Positions 1 through 8,754 of a stretch of DNA of 64,000 bases are shown one piece after another. Below the pieces are notes generated by a model that did not search any database, was not told where the DNA came from, and was given only the letters and a program-made list of their open reading frames with translations. The translations under genes were made by a program, and so were the position numbers. Positions within the stretch are counted from its first letter, which is position 1; each line of letters begins with the position of its first letter. The stretch is from Planctomycetota bacterium (GTDB taxonomy: Bacteria; Planctomycetota; UBA1135; JADKAF01): NCBI GenBank assembly GCA_016719295.1, contig JADKAF010000001.1, positions 2,976,001 to 3,040,000 of the forward strand, written 5' to 3'.

Positions 1-780
1 CGGACACTCGGCGAGCGTCCGATCAAGGTCGCGCTGCCCGGACCGTATCTGCTGACGCGCACGATGTGGCTCGAGTGCGTGAGCGAGCGCGCCTATGCGA
101 CGCGCGAGGCCCTCGCGCGCGACGTGGTGCGCGTGCTCCGAGCGGAGCTCGCCGACCTCCTCGCGGCCGGCGTCGCGCTGGTGCAGCTCGACGAGCCCGT
201 GCTCACCGAAGTCGTGCATGGCGTGCCGGCCGAAGCCGCGCGCGCGCAGCGCAGCTTCATGTGCGGCGCGCTCGGCGCGAAGCTCGACGTCGCGAACGAG
301 CTCGCCTTCGCCGAGCAGCTCCTCTCCGAGGTCGCGCGCGGGTTCCCACGCGAACGTCTGGCGCTGCACGTCTGCCGCGGCAACTGGTCCGCCGACGAGT
401 CGGTAGCGCTCCGCGGCAGCTACGCACCGCTGCGCGAGCTCCTCTTCCGCGCGCCCGTGGGCACGCTCTTCCTCGAGCTCTGCACGCCGCGCGTCGGCGA
501 GCGCGAGCTCTTGCTCGAGCTGCCCGCGGACAAATGCCTCGGCATCGGCGTCGTGAACCCGAAGGACCCGCGCATCGAGTCGACGGCGGAGATCCGAGCG
601 CTGGCGGAGCCCTTCGTCTCTCGCTTCGGCACCGAACGTGTCCGGCTGACCCCTGACTGCGGCTTCGCGACCTTCGCCGGCAACCCCATCGCTTCCGCTC
701 GCATGGCCGAGGCCAAGCTCGCCGCGATCGCCGCCGCCGCGCGCGAGCTGCGCGGAACGACCGGAGGACGGCCCGCCTGA
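1..780 (+). CDS. MetE-like cobalamin-independent methionine synthase, C-terminal catalytic part (5' truncated by window)
   Basis: The reading frame is open from the first base, so the start lies outside. The visible 259 residues match the catalytic C-terminal barrel of the MetE/UROD-like family, which transfers a methyl group to homocysteine. The zinc ligands of MetE can be matched in order: His and Cys in 'LHVCRGNW' (bases 367-375), Glu in 'FLELC' (475-477) and Cys in 'PDCGFAT' (658-660). Substrate-type motifs 'QLDEP' and 'GVVNPK' are also present. Whether the full protein has the long N-terminal folate domain of classical MetE or is a short 'core' type cannot be told here. metG lies about 1 kb downstream, but a separate gene intervenes, so an operon is uncertain. 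A related methylcobamide or methylthiol transferase is the main alternative. Confidence 0.85.
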   Translation, partial: RTLGERPIKVALPGPYLLTRTMWLECVSERAYATREALARDVVRVLRAELADLLAAGVALVQLDEPVLTEVVHGVPAEAARAQRSFMCGALGAKLDVANELAFAEQLLSEVARGFPRERLALHVCRGNWSADESVALRGSYAPLRELLFRAPVGTLFLELCTPRVGERELLLELPADKCLGIGVVNPKDPRIESTAEIRALAEPFVSRFGTERVRLTPDCGFATFAGNPIASARMAEAKLAAIAAAARELRGTTGGRPA

Positions 781-943
781 GGCCCTTCGTCCGGCCGCCG
801 GGCGACCGCTGCATCGAAAGTGCAAGCCGGCCGCACCCCCGGCGCCTACATCTGGAGCGGCGGAGCGCTCGCGCCGGCGCGACGGAAGAAACGCCCCTCT
901 GCCGTGGAGGCGAGCTCTGCCGAAGGGAGCCTCCGATCCAGGG

Positions 944-960
944 GGCGCCGCTCCGGCGCC
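944..960 (+). other. 7-bp perfect hairpin upstream of the pseudopilin gene
   Basis: A GGCGCCG stem with a CTC loop pairs with CGGCGCC. It lies 38 bases before the pseudopilin start and has no T-tract after it. It could be a weak terminator of the metE-like gene or a structure in the 5' leader of the next gene. The rest of the 217-bp gap shows no recognisable riboswitch. Confidence 0.3.
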
Positions 961-997
961 TCCGCATCTGCGGGTCCCCCGCGGAGAGGAGCCTCCC

Positions 998-1672
998 GTG
1001 CGCCGTCAGGCCGGATTCACCGTCGTCGAGCTGCTCGTGGTGATCGCGATCATCGCGATCCTCGCCTCCGCCGCCGTGCCGCGCTTCGCCTTCGCGCGAC
1101 GCGAAGCGAACGAGAGCGCCGCCATCGCGACGCTCCGCAACCTCGTCACGGCGCAGCAGACGCTGCAGACGATGGGCGTCGTCGATGTCGATCGCGACGG
1201 CGAAGGAGAGCACGCCTTCCTCGCCGAGATCGCCGGAAGCGCGCCCGTTCGCGGCACCACGACGGTGCTCGAGCCGCCGAGCTTCTCGCGCGCCTTCGGC
1301 GCGATCCAGCTGAGCCGCGCCTCGCGCTCGAGCTACCTCTTCCAGGTCTTCCTACCGGCGATGGACGGGCGCGGAGTCGCCGAGGACCCCAACGGCGGCA
1401 AGGCGCTCGCGAGCGCGGTGGATCCGGACCTCGCGGAGATCTTCTGGTGCGCGTACGCCTGGCCCGCGAATCGCGAGCCCGGGAACATGAAGGTCTTCTT
1501 CGCGAACCAAACCGGCGAGATCCTCGCGGCGGGGAACGAGATCGCGCGCTACGACGGGGACGAGCTACGCCCGCGCTACGACGCGGCCTTCCTCGACAGC
1601 GAGTCGATGATCGGTCTTGCCGCGGTGAACGCGGTGGGCCGCGACGGCGAGACCTGGCGCCTCGCGCGCTGA
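998..1672 (+). CDS. Type II secretion/type IV pilus-like pseudopilin (prepilin-type N-terminal methylation protein)
   Basis: Predicted secreted protein of 224 aa with a class III signal: a short basic leader (MRRQAG) followed by 'FTVVELLVVIAIIAIL', where cleavage is expected after Gly and the new N-terminal Phe is methylated; Glu+5 is present. The remaining domain is soluble and has a DVDRDGEGE stretch typical of GspG-like or planctomycete prepilin-type proteins, where such acidic loops may bind calcium. The GTG start is chosen because a purine-rich ribosome-binding site (GGAGAGGAG) lies just upstream. No other secretion genes are adjacent, so this is an isolated minor pseudopilin whose assembly machine must be encoded elsewhere. 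Confidence 0.8.
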   Translation: MRRQAGFTVVELLVVIAIIAILASAAVPRFAFARREANESAAIATLRNLVTAQQTLQTMGVVDVDRDGEGEHAFLAEIAGSAPVRGTTTVLEPPSFSRAFGAIQLSRASRSSYLFQVFLPAMDGRGVAEDPNGGKALASAVDPDLAEIFWCAYAWPANREPGNMKVFFANQTGEILAAGNEIARYDGDELRPRYDAAFLDSESMIGLAAVNAVGRDGETWRLAR

Positions 1673-1747
1673 ACGGGGCAGAGATCGCGCTCCCCATCCG
1701 GGGTCGGAAGCCCTATCCTCTGCGGGCTCCGAACTCCGCGAGACCGC

Positions 1748-3784
1748 ATGCCACCGAGCGAACCCCGGCGCCTCCTCGTCACCAGCGCCTTGCCGTACGC
1801 GAACGGCGCGATCCACCTGGGCCACTTGGTGGAGTACCTCCAGACCGACATCTGGGCGCGCTACCATCGCCTCGTCGGCAACACCTGCTTTTACGTCTGC
1901 GCGGACGACACGCACGGCACGCCGATCATGCTGCGCGCGCAGAAAGAGGGCATCGCTCCGGAAGCGCTGATCGCGCGGATGTCGGAGGAGCACCAGCGCG
2001 ACTTCGAGGCCTTCGGCATCGCGTTCGATCACTACGGCTCCACGCACAGCGCCGAGAACCGCAAGCACACCGAGGTCATCTACGCGGCGCTGCGCGCGCG
2101 CGGCGCGATCGTCGAGAAGGAGATCGAGCAGGCCTACTGCCCGAAGGAGGAGATGTTCCTCCCCGATCGCCTGATCAAGGGCGATTGCCCGCGCTGCAAG
2201 ACGGCGGACCAGTACGGCGACTCTTGCGAGAGCTGCGGCGCAACCTACGCGCCGACCGATCTAGGCAACGCGCACTGCGCCTCCTGCGGCACGCCGCCCG
2301 TGCGCAAGGGCTCGCGCCATCTCTTCGTGCGCCTTCAGCACTTCCAGGAGTGGCTGCGCGCGTGGGTGCGCTCGGGCACGGTGCCCGACGAGGTCGCGAA
2401 CAAGCTGGACGAGTGGTTGAAGGACGATCTCCGCGACTGGGACATCTCGCGCGACGAGCCCTACTTCGGCTTCCGCATCCCCGGCGAGGAGAAGCTCTAC
2501 TTCTATGTGTGGCTCGACGCGCCGGTCGGCTACCTCGCGTCCACCGAGCAGCTCCTCGCGAAGCGCAACGACCTCGGCTTCGCCTTCGAGGACGTGTGGC
2601 AGAAGCAGGGCTTCGAGATCCATCACTTCCTCGGGAAGGACATCGTCTACTTCCACACGCTCTTCTGGCCGGCGATGCTGCACGCTGCAGGACTGCGCAC
2701 ACCGAACAAGGTTCATGTGCACGGGTTCCTCACCGTCGACGGCGCGAAGATGTCCAAGTCGCGCGGGACCTTCGTCTCAGCGCGCACCTATCTCGAGCAC
2801 TTAGACCCGGTCTACCTGCGCTACTACTACGCCTGCAAGCTCACCGCGCGCGTCGATGACCTCGACCTCAACCTCGAGGACTTCGTCGATCGCGTGAACG
2901 CCGATCTCGTCGGCAAGCTGGTGAACCTCGCCTCGCGCGCCGGCGGATCGCTCCTCGAGCGGCTCGACCGCCGCATCGGCGCCGTGCCGCCGAGCGGTCG
3001 AGCGCTGCTCACCGAGATCCGCGCGGCGCAGCGCGAGATCGAAGAAGCGTACGAGCAGGGCGACTACGCACGCGTCACGCGCACGACGATGGCGCTCGCC
3101 GATCGCGCGAACAAGCTCTTCAACGAAGAAGCGCCGTGGAAGTCGGTGGCCGCGGATCCCGAGGCCGCGCGCGGATCGGTATCGACGGCGCTGAACGCCG
3201 CGCGCCTCCTCGCGGCATTCCTCGCCCCCATCGTTCCCACCCTCGTCGCCGATCTCGATGCGTTCCTCGGCGAGCCCACGCGCTGGAGCGCGCTCGGGCA
3301 GGACTTGAGCCCCCGTGTGCTCGGCCCCTTCCGTCATCTCCTCGCTCGCCTCGAAGGCGAGAAGGTCCGCGCCATGATCGATGCTTCGAAGCCCGCCGAT
3401 GCGACGCCGCCCCCGCTCCCTGCCACGCCCAGCGCGTTGCAGAAGGATCCGCTCTCTCCCGAGTGCTCGATCGAGGACTTCGGCAAGATCGATCTGCGCG
3501 TCGCGCGTATCGCCGCGGCGGAGCACGTCGAAGGCGCGGGGAAGCTGCTGAAGCTGACGCTCGATCTCGGCGGCGGCACGACGAAGAACGTCTTCGCCGG
3601 CATCAAGTCCTCGTACGCGCCCGAGCAGCTCGTCGGTCGCCTCACCGTGTGCGTGGCGAACCTGGCACCGCGCAAGATGCGCTTCGGCACCTCGGAGGCG
3701 ATGGTGCTCGCGGCCTCGAACGACGCCGGGCTCTACATCTTGAGCCCGGACACGGGCGCCGAGCCGGGGCTGCGGGTCAAGTGA
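1748..3784 (+). CDS. metG: Methionyl-tRNA synthetase with C-terminal tRNA-binding domain
   Basis: Charges tRNA-Met with methionine in the cytoplasm. It is a class I synthetase of 678 aa, normal length for the long form. The HIGH-type signature appears as 'GAIHLGH' near residue 20. A zinc-binding insert carries four CxxC-type pairs (CPRC, CESC, CASC) near residues 138-180. The KMSKS loop is intact as 'AKMSKSRGTF' near residue 334. Residues from about 575 form the EMAPII/Trbp111-like OB-fold tRNA-binding domain ('DFGKIDLRVARI'). The ATG follows a short leader; the next gene starts inside its stop codon (GTGA overlap), so the two are probably co-transcribed and translationally coupled. Confidence 0.97.
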   Translation: MPPSEPRRLLVTSALPYANGAIHLGHLVEYLQTDIWARYHRLVGNTCFYVCADDTHGTPIMLRAQKEGIAPEALIARMSEEHQRDFEAFGIAFDHYGSTHSAENRKHTEVIYAALRARGAIVEKEIEQAYCPKEEMFLPDRLIKGDCPRCKTADQYGDSCESCGATYAPTDLGNAHCASCGTPPVRKGSRHLFVRLQHFQEWLRAWVRSGTVPDEVANKLDEWLKDDLRDWDISRDEPYFGFRIPGEEKLYFYVWLDAPVGYLASTEQLLAKRNDLGFAFEDVWQKQGFEIHHFLGKDIVYFHTLFWPAMLHAAGLRTPNKVHVHGFLTVDGAKMSKSRGTFVSARTYLEHLDPVYLRYYYACKLTARVDDLDLNLEDFVDRVNADLVGKLVNLASRAGGSLLERLDRRIGAVPPSGRALLTEIRAAQREIEEAYEQGDYARVTRTTMALADRANKLFNEEAPWKSVAADPEAARGSVSTALNAARLLAAFLAPIVPTLVADLDAFLGEPTRWSALGQDLSPRVLGPFRHLLARLEGEKVRAMIDASKPADATPPPLPATPSALQKDPLSPECSIEDFGKIDLRVARIAAAEHVEGAGKLLKLTLDLGGGTTKNVFAGIKSSYAPEQLVGRLTVCVANLAPRKMRFGTSEAMVLAASNDAGLYILSPDTGAEPGLRVK

Positions 3785-4515
3785 GGTTCTCGCAGGCACT
3801 CCGCGCGAGCCTCTCGCTGCTCGCGCTCGCCGGCTCGCTGCTCGCACAGCAGCCGAGCAAGCCCGCGCCTCGAGTGCCGGCCCTCGGCGCGCTGAATGCG
3901 CGCATCGTCGAGGTGCTGCGCGGCTACCCGACCGACGGCACGCACACCTACCACTGGCCGAAGTCGGGGAGCTGGGGCGGCAACACGAAGGATCTGCATT
4001 ACGGCGGCGAGCTCTTCTCCGCGGGGGATCTTCAGAAGCGCTGCTATTGCTGCGGGCTCACCTTCGAGGTCTTCCTCGAGGCGTATCGCGCGTGGTGCAG
4101 CGCGGAGAAGTGCGCCTTCGAGCTGCCCTCGATCCCCGATGTCGCGGCGCTGAAGGCGTTCCGCCAACGCTGGTTCGGCGCGGGCGGCGAGAAGAAGACG
4201 ATGCAGGATGCGCTGGTGACGGCGAAGCTCGGCACCGCGATCGCGAAGCTCGACGACGCCGAGCCTGGCGACTTCGTGCAGCTCTGGCGCAACGACGGCA
4301 GCGGCCATGCGGTGATCTTCCTCGGCTGGGAGCGCGATCCGAAGACGAAGGCGATCACGGCGCTGCGCTACTGGTCGACGCAGAAGTCGACGAACGGCAT
4401 CGGCGAGCGCACCGAGAAGATCGGCGTGGGAAAGAAGGACATCGATCGCGCGCAGCTCTACGTCGCGCGCGTCGGCGTGCCTGCCGCGAGCGGCAAGAGC
4501 ACGCCGGGCAAGTGA
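3781..4515 (+). CDS. Secreted NlpC/P60-like (papain-fold) hydrolase candidate
   Basis: Protein of 244 aa starting with GTG that overlaps the metG stop by four bases, which fixes the start and implies translational coupling. An N-terminal signal peptide (MRFSQALRASLSLLALAGSL, ending near AQQ) predicts export. The pattern 'RCYCCGLTFEVFLEAY' resembles the catalytic-cysteine helix of NlpC/P60 enzymes, and 'GDFVQLWRNDGSGHAVIFLG' resembles the strand carrying the catalytic histidine. That suggests a cell-wall or peptide amidase, but the match is by motif only. Why it is coupled to metG is unknown; the link may be only transcriptional. It may also be a non-enzymatic papain-fold protein. Confidence 0.6.
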   Translation: MRFSQALRASLSLLALAGSLLAQQPSKPAPRVPALGALNARIVEVLRGYPTDGTHTYHWPKSGSWGGNTKDLHYGGELFSAGDLQKRCYCCGLTFEVFLEAYRAWCSAEKCAFELPSIPDVAALKAFRQRWFGAGGEKKTMQDALVTAKLGTAIAKLDDAEPGDFVQLWRNDGSGHAVIFLGWERDPKTKAITALRYWSTQKSTNGIGERTEKIGVGKKDIDRAQLYVARVGVPAASGKSTPGK

Positions 4516-4528
4516 GGCCGGACGCGCG

Positions 4529-6736
4529 ATGAAGCCGACGAGCGAGAAGGTCTACGAGACGCGCCTCCCGTTCCCCTTGGCGCGCGCGCAGGCGGTGCCG
4601 CGCTGGCCCGATCTCTGGGATCTCCCCTACGACGCCCCCGGGGCCTATCCCTTCGCGCGCGCGCTGCAGGGCTCGAGCCACGCGCCTCAGGCGACGCAGC
4701 GCGCGCTGGTCCTGGAGAGCGCGACGCTGCGCGCCGAGCTGCTGCCCGAGCTGGGCGGCCGCCTCTTCGTGCGTCATCTACCGAGCGGCAAGGAGCTCTT
4801 CTTGCGCAGCCCCGAGCCGCGGCCGCTCGAGACGCGCAGCGGTCATGCGCGCATCCCGGGCGGCCTCGCGCTCGAGCTCCTTTCACCGCGCGGTGCGGCG
4901 CTCGCGCCCGCGATCGCCTGGCACACGAACGAACCCGCGACGCTGTGCTGGGCGCTGCCGCATCCCAGCGCCGAGATCAGCGTGCGCGTGCGCTTGGAGC
5001 TCGTCGACGAGCCCCAGGGCTTCGTCTTGCACGTGCAGGTGCTGAACCGCGGACCCAAGAACCAGGACCTCACGCTGCACACTCGCGCCGAGCTGGCCTT
5101 GCCGAGCGACACGAGGCTCGAGCTCGGCGATGGTCCGGCGACCTACGTCGATCTCTTCACGCACGCGCTGGAGCGCATGCAGATCGGCGGGCACGACCTC
5201 AAGCGCCCGGCGGTGTTCCCCTACACGGGACGCGTCGAGCTCGAGGATCGACCGCGGCTCGCGCTGCTGTCGAACGGCCTGCACCTGCAGCACGTCGTGC
5301 GTTGCTCCTCGATCGTAGGACGCGGGGTGTGCTACGCGCCGCGCCACGGAGGCGATGCGCAGCGCGACTCGGTGCTTGAGCTGCGCTCGAGCCTGGGCTG
5401 GCCGCACTTCCCGCTCGCGGCCGGTGGCGCGATCGAGTGGAGCGAGGGCTGGTTCGTCGATGCACCGCCGATCGAGGCGCGCGAGCTCCCGCCGCATCCC
5501 TTCCCCGTGCGGGCCGACTGGACGCCGCGCGTCGCGATGAACGCGAGCCCGGAGCGCGTGCGCGAGCTCTGCGCTCACGCCGATGCGGCCGTGCCGGATC
5601 TACTCGCGGCGCGCGCGTTCCTCCTGGACGACGAGAAGGATCAGTCGGAGATGCGGCGCATCGCGGAGGCGCGTCCGGATCAGATCGTGAAGCTGCTGCT
5701 GCATGCGCTGGAGGCCGGCACCTGGGAGCGACTCTCGGGCCTGCTCTTCCTGCTGCCGGAGGACGACGCGCAGGCAACGCTGGTCGAGGCCGCGGCGCTG
5801 CTCGAGGAGAGCGGTGCCGAGCTCGCGCGGGAGCGCCTCTACGCGCTCGACGAGCAGGCGGCGCTCGCGGCGCGCCCGGCCGATCCGCGCTTCGCGACGC
5901 ACCTGGAGGCCCTGGTGCGCACCGAGCGATCGAGCCCGGCGCTGCCCTACGTCGCGGCGCTCTCGGCGGCTGCCGAGCAGCGTTGGGCCGCGGCGCTCGA
6001 GCTCGTCGAGAGCGCGCGGCTCCGCGGCTGCGAGACCTCCGAGGCGCGCTACCTCGAGGCGCTGACGCGCTTGCTGACGGGCCGCGACCTCGGGCAGGCG
6101 CGCGCGCTCGCGCTGCGCGTTCAGGCCGAGCATCCCGGCGAGCGCGCGCCTGCGCTGCTCGCCGATGCGATCCTGCGCCAGCTCGGCGAGGACGAAGAAC
6201 GCCTGGACCTGTGGCGTGCGACGCGAGCGGCGAATCCGCACGACGAGCTGCTCCGAGATGCGGAGGCGCTCGCGCTCTTCGAGGCCGATCGCGCGGAGGA
6301 TTGCCTCGCGGCCCTCGCTCGCTCGCCCTACGCGGATCCGGCGCCGACCGCGCTGCGCCGCGCGCTCTGGTGCGCCGCATGCCGACGCATCGCGCGCGAG
6401 CTCGACGCGCGCGGGGAGCTCGGCGCCGCCGAGTCCGCGTATCGGCGAGCTCTGGAGACGCCGCTGGGCTTGGGTTCGCCCGAGCTCTTCTCCGGCCCCG
6501 AGCTCTACGCGCGCCTCGAGCTCGCGCAGTGGCTGCTGGCCCAAGGCCGCACGCACGACGCCGAGCAGCAGCTCGCCCACCTACGCGAGCGCCTGCCGAA
6601 GAGCGACCCGGCCGCCGATCGCCTGCGCTCCGCGATGGCCGACGCCCTGGCCGGCGGCGCACTCCGAGCCGAGAACTCGGCCGCACCGCGCACTCCCGCG
6701 TGGCCGCGCCTCCTCGAAGACTCCCCCTGGCGCTGA
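4529..6736 (+). CDS. DUF5107 domain protein with C-terminal tetratricopeptide-like repeats
   Basis: 735 aa, no signal peptide, starting 13 bases after the previous stop. The first 330 residues match the DUF5107 family, a beta-sandwich related to aldose mutarotase-type carbohydrate-binding folds, with the typical 'LPELGGRLF' and 'GKELFLRSP' stretch near residues 70-95. Residues from about 350 to 715 are helical, alanine-rich repeats consistent with TPR-like units. Such proteins occur often in planctomycetes and Bacteroidetes near carbohydrate metabolism genes; the exact reaction, if any, is unknown. It is probably the last gene of the metG transcription unit, because a palindromic element begins at its stop codon. 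Confidence 0.7.
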   Translation: MKPTSEKVYETRLPFPLARAQAVPRWPDLWDLPYDAPGAYPFARALQGSSHAPQATQRALVLESATLRAELLPELGGRLFVRHLPSGKELFLRSPEPRPLETRSGHARIPGGLALELLSPRGAALAPAIAWHTNEPATLCWALPHPSAEISVRVRLELVDEPQGFVLHVQVLNRGPKNQDLTLHTRAELALPSDTRLELGDGPATYVDLFTHALERMQIGGHDLKRPAVFPYTGRVELEDRPRLALLSNGLHLQHVVRCSSIVGRGVCYAPRHGGDAQRDSVLELRSSLGWPHFPLAAGGAIEWSEGWFVDAPPIEARELPPHPFPVRADWTPRVAMNASPERVRELCAHADAAVPDLLAARAFLLDDEKDQSEMRRIAEARPDQIVKLLLHALEAGTWERLSGLLFLLPEDDAQATLVEAAALLEESGAELARERLYALDEQAALAARPADPRFATHLEALVRTERSSPALPYVAALSAAAEQRWAAALELVESARLRGCETSEARYLEALTRLLTGRDLGQARALALRVQAEHPGERAPALLADAILRQLGEDEERLDLWRATRAANPHDELLRDAEALALFEADRAEDCLAALARSPYADPAPTALRRALWCAACRRIARELDARGELGAAESAYRRALETPLGLGSPELFSGPELYARLELAQWLLAQGRTHDAEQQLAHLRERLPKSDPAADRLRSAMADALAGGALRAENSAAPRTPAWPRLLEDSPWR

Positions 6737-6829
6737 CCGTCGATCAAGAAGGGGTCAGACCCCTCATTGATCGACGCCGTCGTCGATCAAGGAGGGGTCT
6801 GACCCCTTTCTGATCGACGACGGTCAGCG
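6731..6829. repeat. REP-like double palindrome between convergent genes (GGGGTCAGACCCC core)
   Basis: Two quasi-palindromes, 6741-6773 and 6784-6816, each have a GGGGTCAGACCCC or GGGGTCTGACCCC core flanked by CGATCA/TGATCG arms. They are inverted copies of one another. An outer arm (CGCTGACCGT at 6731 against ACGGTCAGCG at 6820) closes the whole unit and includes both flanking stop codons. This core is a common dispersed REP-type palindrome in environmental bacteria. At this site it could also act as a bidirectional terminator for the two converging genes, though no T-tract is present. Confidence 0.8.
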
Positions 6830-8695
6830 CGGGGTGATGGCTTTCGCGTAGGCCGAGGCGCCTCCGACGACGGGCAGCTCGAGCTCGACGTGGCCGAGGT
6901 CGACGGTGAGCTCGGTGCCCTTCGGCGGCCAGAGGGTGAACTCTTGGTCGCTCGAGAAGATCATGAGCCCGATCTGCTTGCCCTTCGGGATCACGTGGTC
7001 ATCGGGCTGCAGCTCGAAGGCGAGGTCGTAGAACTTGCCCGGCACGAGCGGCTCGCCCTTCTCGAGCGAGGCGTGGTTCTGCGGGTCGGCCCAGCCGCGC
7101 GTGATCACGTTGTCGTAGATGCGCTTCGACTTCGGATCCCAGGGGAGCTGCACGAGCCAGACCGAGAGATTCGCCGCCTTCGCGTTGCTCGCGACGCGCA
7201 GCTTGATGCGGGCGGTGCCCGAGAGATGCACGGGCTCCTGCAGCACCTCGGTCGCGTAGAGCAGGCGATGCGGAGAGGACGGGGCCTGCGCGAGCTCGGC
7301 GCCGCTGATCGCGACGTCGTCCACGAGCTTCTCCGTGGCGAGCTTGCTCGCGCGCGTCGTGCGCAGCGGACCGGCCTCCTTGCCGCCGAGCCAGGGCTGC
7401 AGCTTCACGGCCGCCGCTTCCGGATGCGGATACTCGGGATAGGCCGTGGGCTGGCGCTCGCCTTCGCGCACGATCCAAGCGCGCGGGTCTTTCTCGACGC
7501 CGTTCTCGACGCCGTAGAGATAGCGCGAGAACCAGCGGTTGATGAGCTTCAGCGGCGGATGCCCGCCGTGGCCGCCCTGGTGGAAGTAGCACATCGCGGG
7601 CACACCCTTCGCGCGGATCGCGCGATAGATGCGCACGCTGTGCTCGGGCATCACGTTCCAGTCGTTGAACGCGTGCGCCATCAAAGTCGCGGCCTTCAGC
7701 GGCTTCAGATCGAGCAGGTAGTCGCGGCCGGCCCAGAAGGAGTTCCAGTCGCCGTTCTGGCGATCGAAGTTCTTCCGCAGCTCTTCGTCGCGCACCTTGC
7801 AGTCGCAGTCCTTGCGCAGCTCCGGATAGCCGCTGTGGACGAAGTCGTAGAGGACGTCGATGTCCTCGCCCATCCAGCCGCCGGGATGCCGCACGAGGCC
7901 GTTCGAGCGGTAATAGTGGTAGTAGGAGGTGTTCGGCGCGATCGGCACGATCGCCTCGAGCCCCTCGACTCCCGTCGTCGCCGCGGCGAGCGGCAGCGTG
8001 CCGTTGAACGAGGTGCCGATCATGCCGACCTTGCCGGTCGACCAGTACGCCTTCACCTCTTCGCCGCCCTTGCGCTCGGTGTAGCCCTTCGCGCGCCCGT
8101 TCAGCCAGTCGATCACCGCCTTGGGCGCCAGCGACTCATTGTCGCCGCCGATCGTCGGGCAACCCTCGCTGAGCCCCGTGCCAGGCGACGAGGAGTGCAC
8201 GACGGCGAAGCCGCGCGGAACCTACGTGCCGACCTCGGTGTCCGCGAGCACCGGCCGCAGGCTCTGGTGCGGGATCGAAGGCGTCTCCTTCCGCATCGGC
8301 GGCGGCGCGCCGAGCTCCTGCTTCGGGCTCCAGAAGTACTCGAGCGACATCGGCGCCGTGCCCGCGAAGTACGGGCTCGTCTCGTACACCACCGCGACCT
8401 TCAGGCCTTCGGTGTCGGTCTGCTGCGGCCGCGTGACCGCGACGTGCACGCGATCCTTCCTTCCGTCGCCGTCGCTGTCGAACTCGGTCTCCACGAAGAG
8501 GTCGTGGCGGATCCAGCTCTTGCGGTCATGGAAGCCGGGCACGATCTGTGCCTCGCCGTTCTCGAAGACGGGAACGCTCTTCTCCGCGGAGGCGGCAGGC
8601 GCCGTCGGAGCGGCATCCTGCGCGCCGAGGTGCGCCGCGAGGAGCGCGAGCGAGGCGAGGGACACGAGGGGAACGCAGCGCAGAACGAGAGCCAT
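6824..8695 (-). pseudogene. CocE/NonD-family X-Pro dipeptidyl-peptidase (S15) interrupted by an in-frame amber codon
   Basis: Reads as one exported serine peptidase of 622 codons with a signal peptide (MALVLRCVPLVSLASLALLA, from ATG at 8695). Codon 158 is TAG (8222-8224); the same frame then continues 'VPRGFAVVHSSSPG', exactly as expected for the family. The usual residue there is probably Tyr, one base away (TAC). Catalytic elements downstream are intact: nucleophile Ser in 'GTSFNG' near codon 226, Asp in 'HAFNDWNV', His in 'HQGGHGG', then a C-terminal beta-sandwich. Options are a recent point mutation, a sequencing error or amber readthrough; internal GTG at 8200 could give a fragment lacking the N-terminus. 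It follows a peptide transporter by 59 bases, so the pair likely handles proline-containing peptides. Confidence 0.8.
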
Positions 8696-8754
8696 GGAGG
8701 TGCTCCGGAGGACGGGAAGGAGGTATGGGTTGCCGCGCGAGGCCTTGGCGTTGC

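Noticed and set aside
781..997. SAM or cobalamin riboswitch between the metE-like gene and the pseudopilin
   Set aside because: No conserved riboswitch core could be matched, and the downstream gene has no link to methionine metabolism.
8201..8224. Frameshift in the X-Pro peptidase gene
   Set aside because: The two open frames are in the same register, separated by one TAG and seven sense codons, so it is a nonsense codon and not a frameshift.
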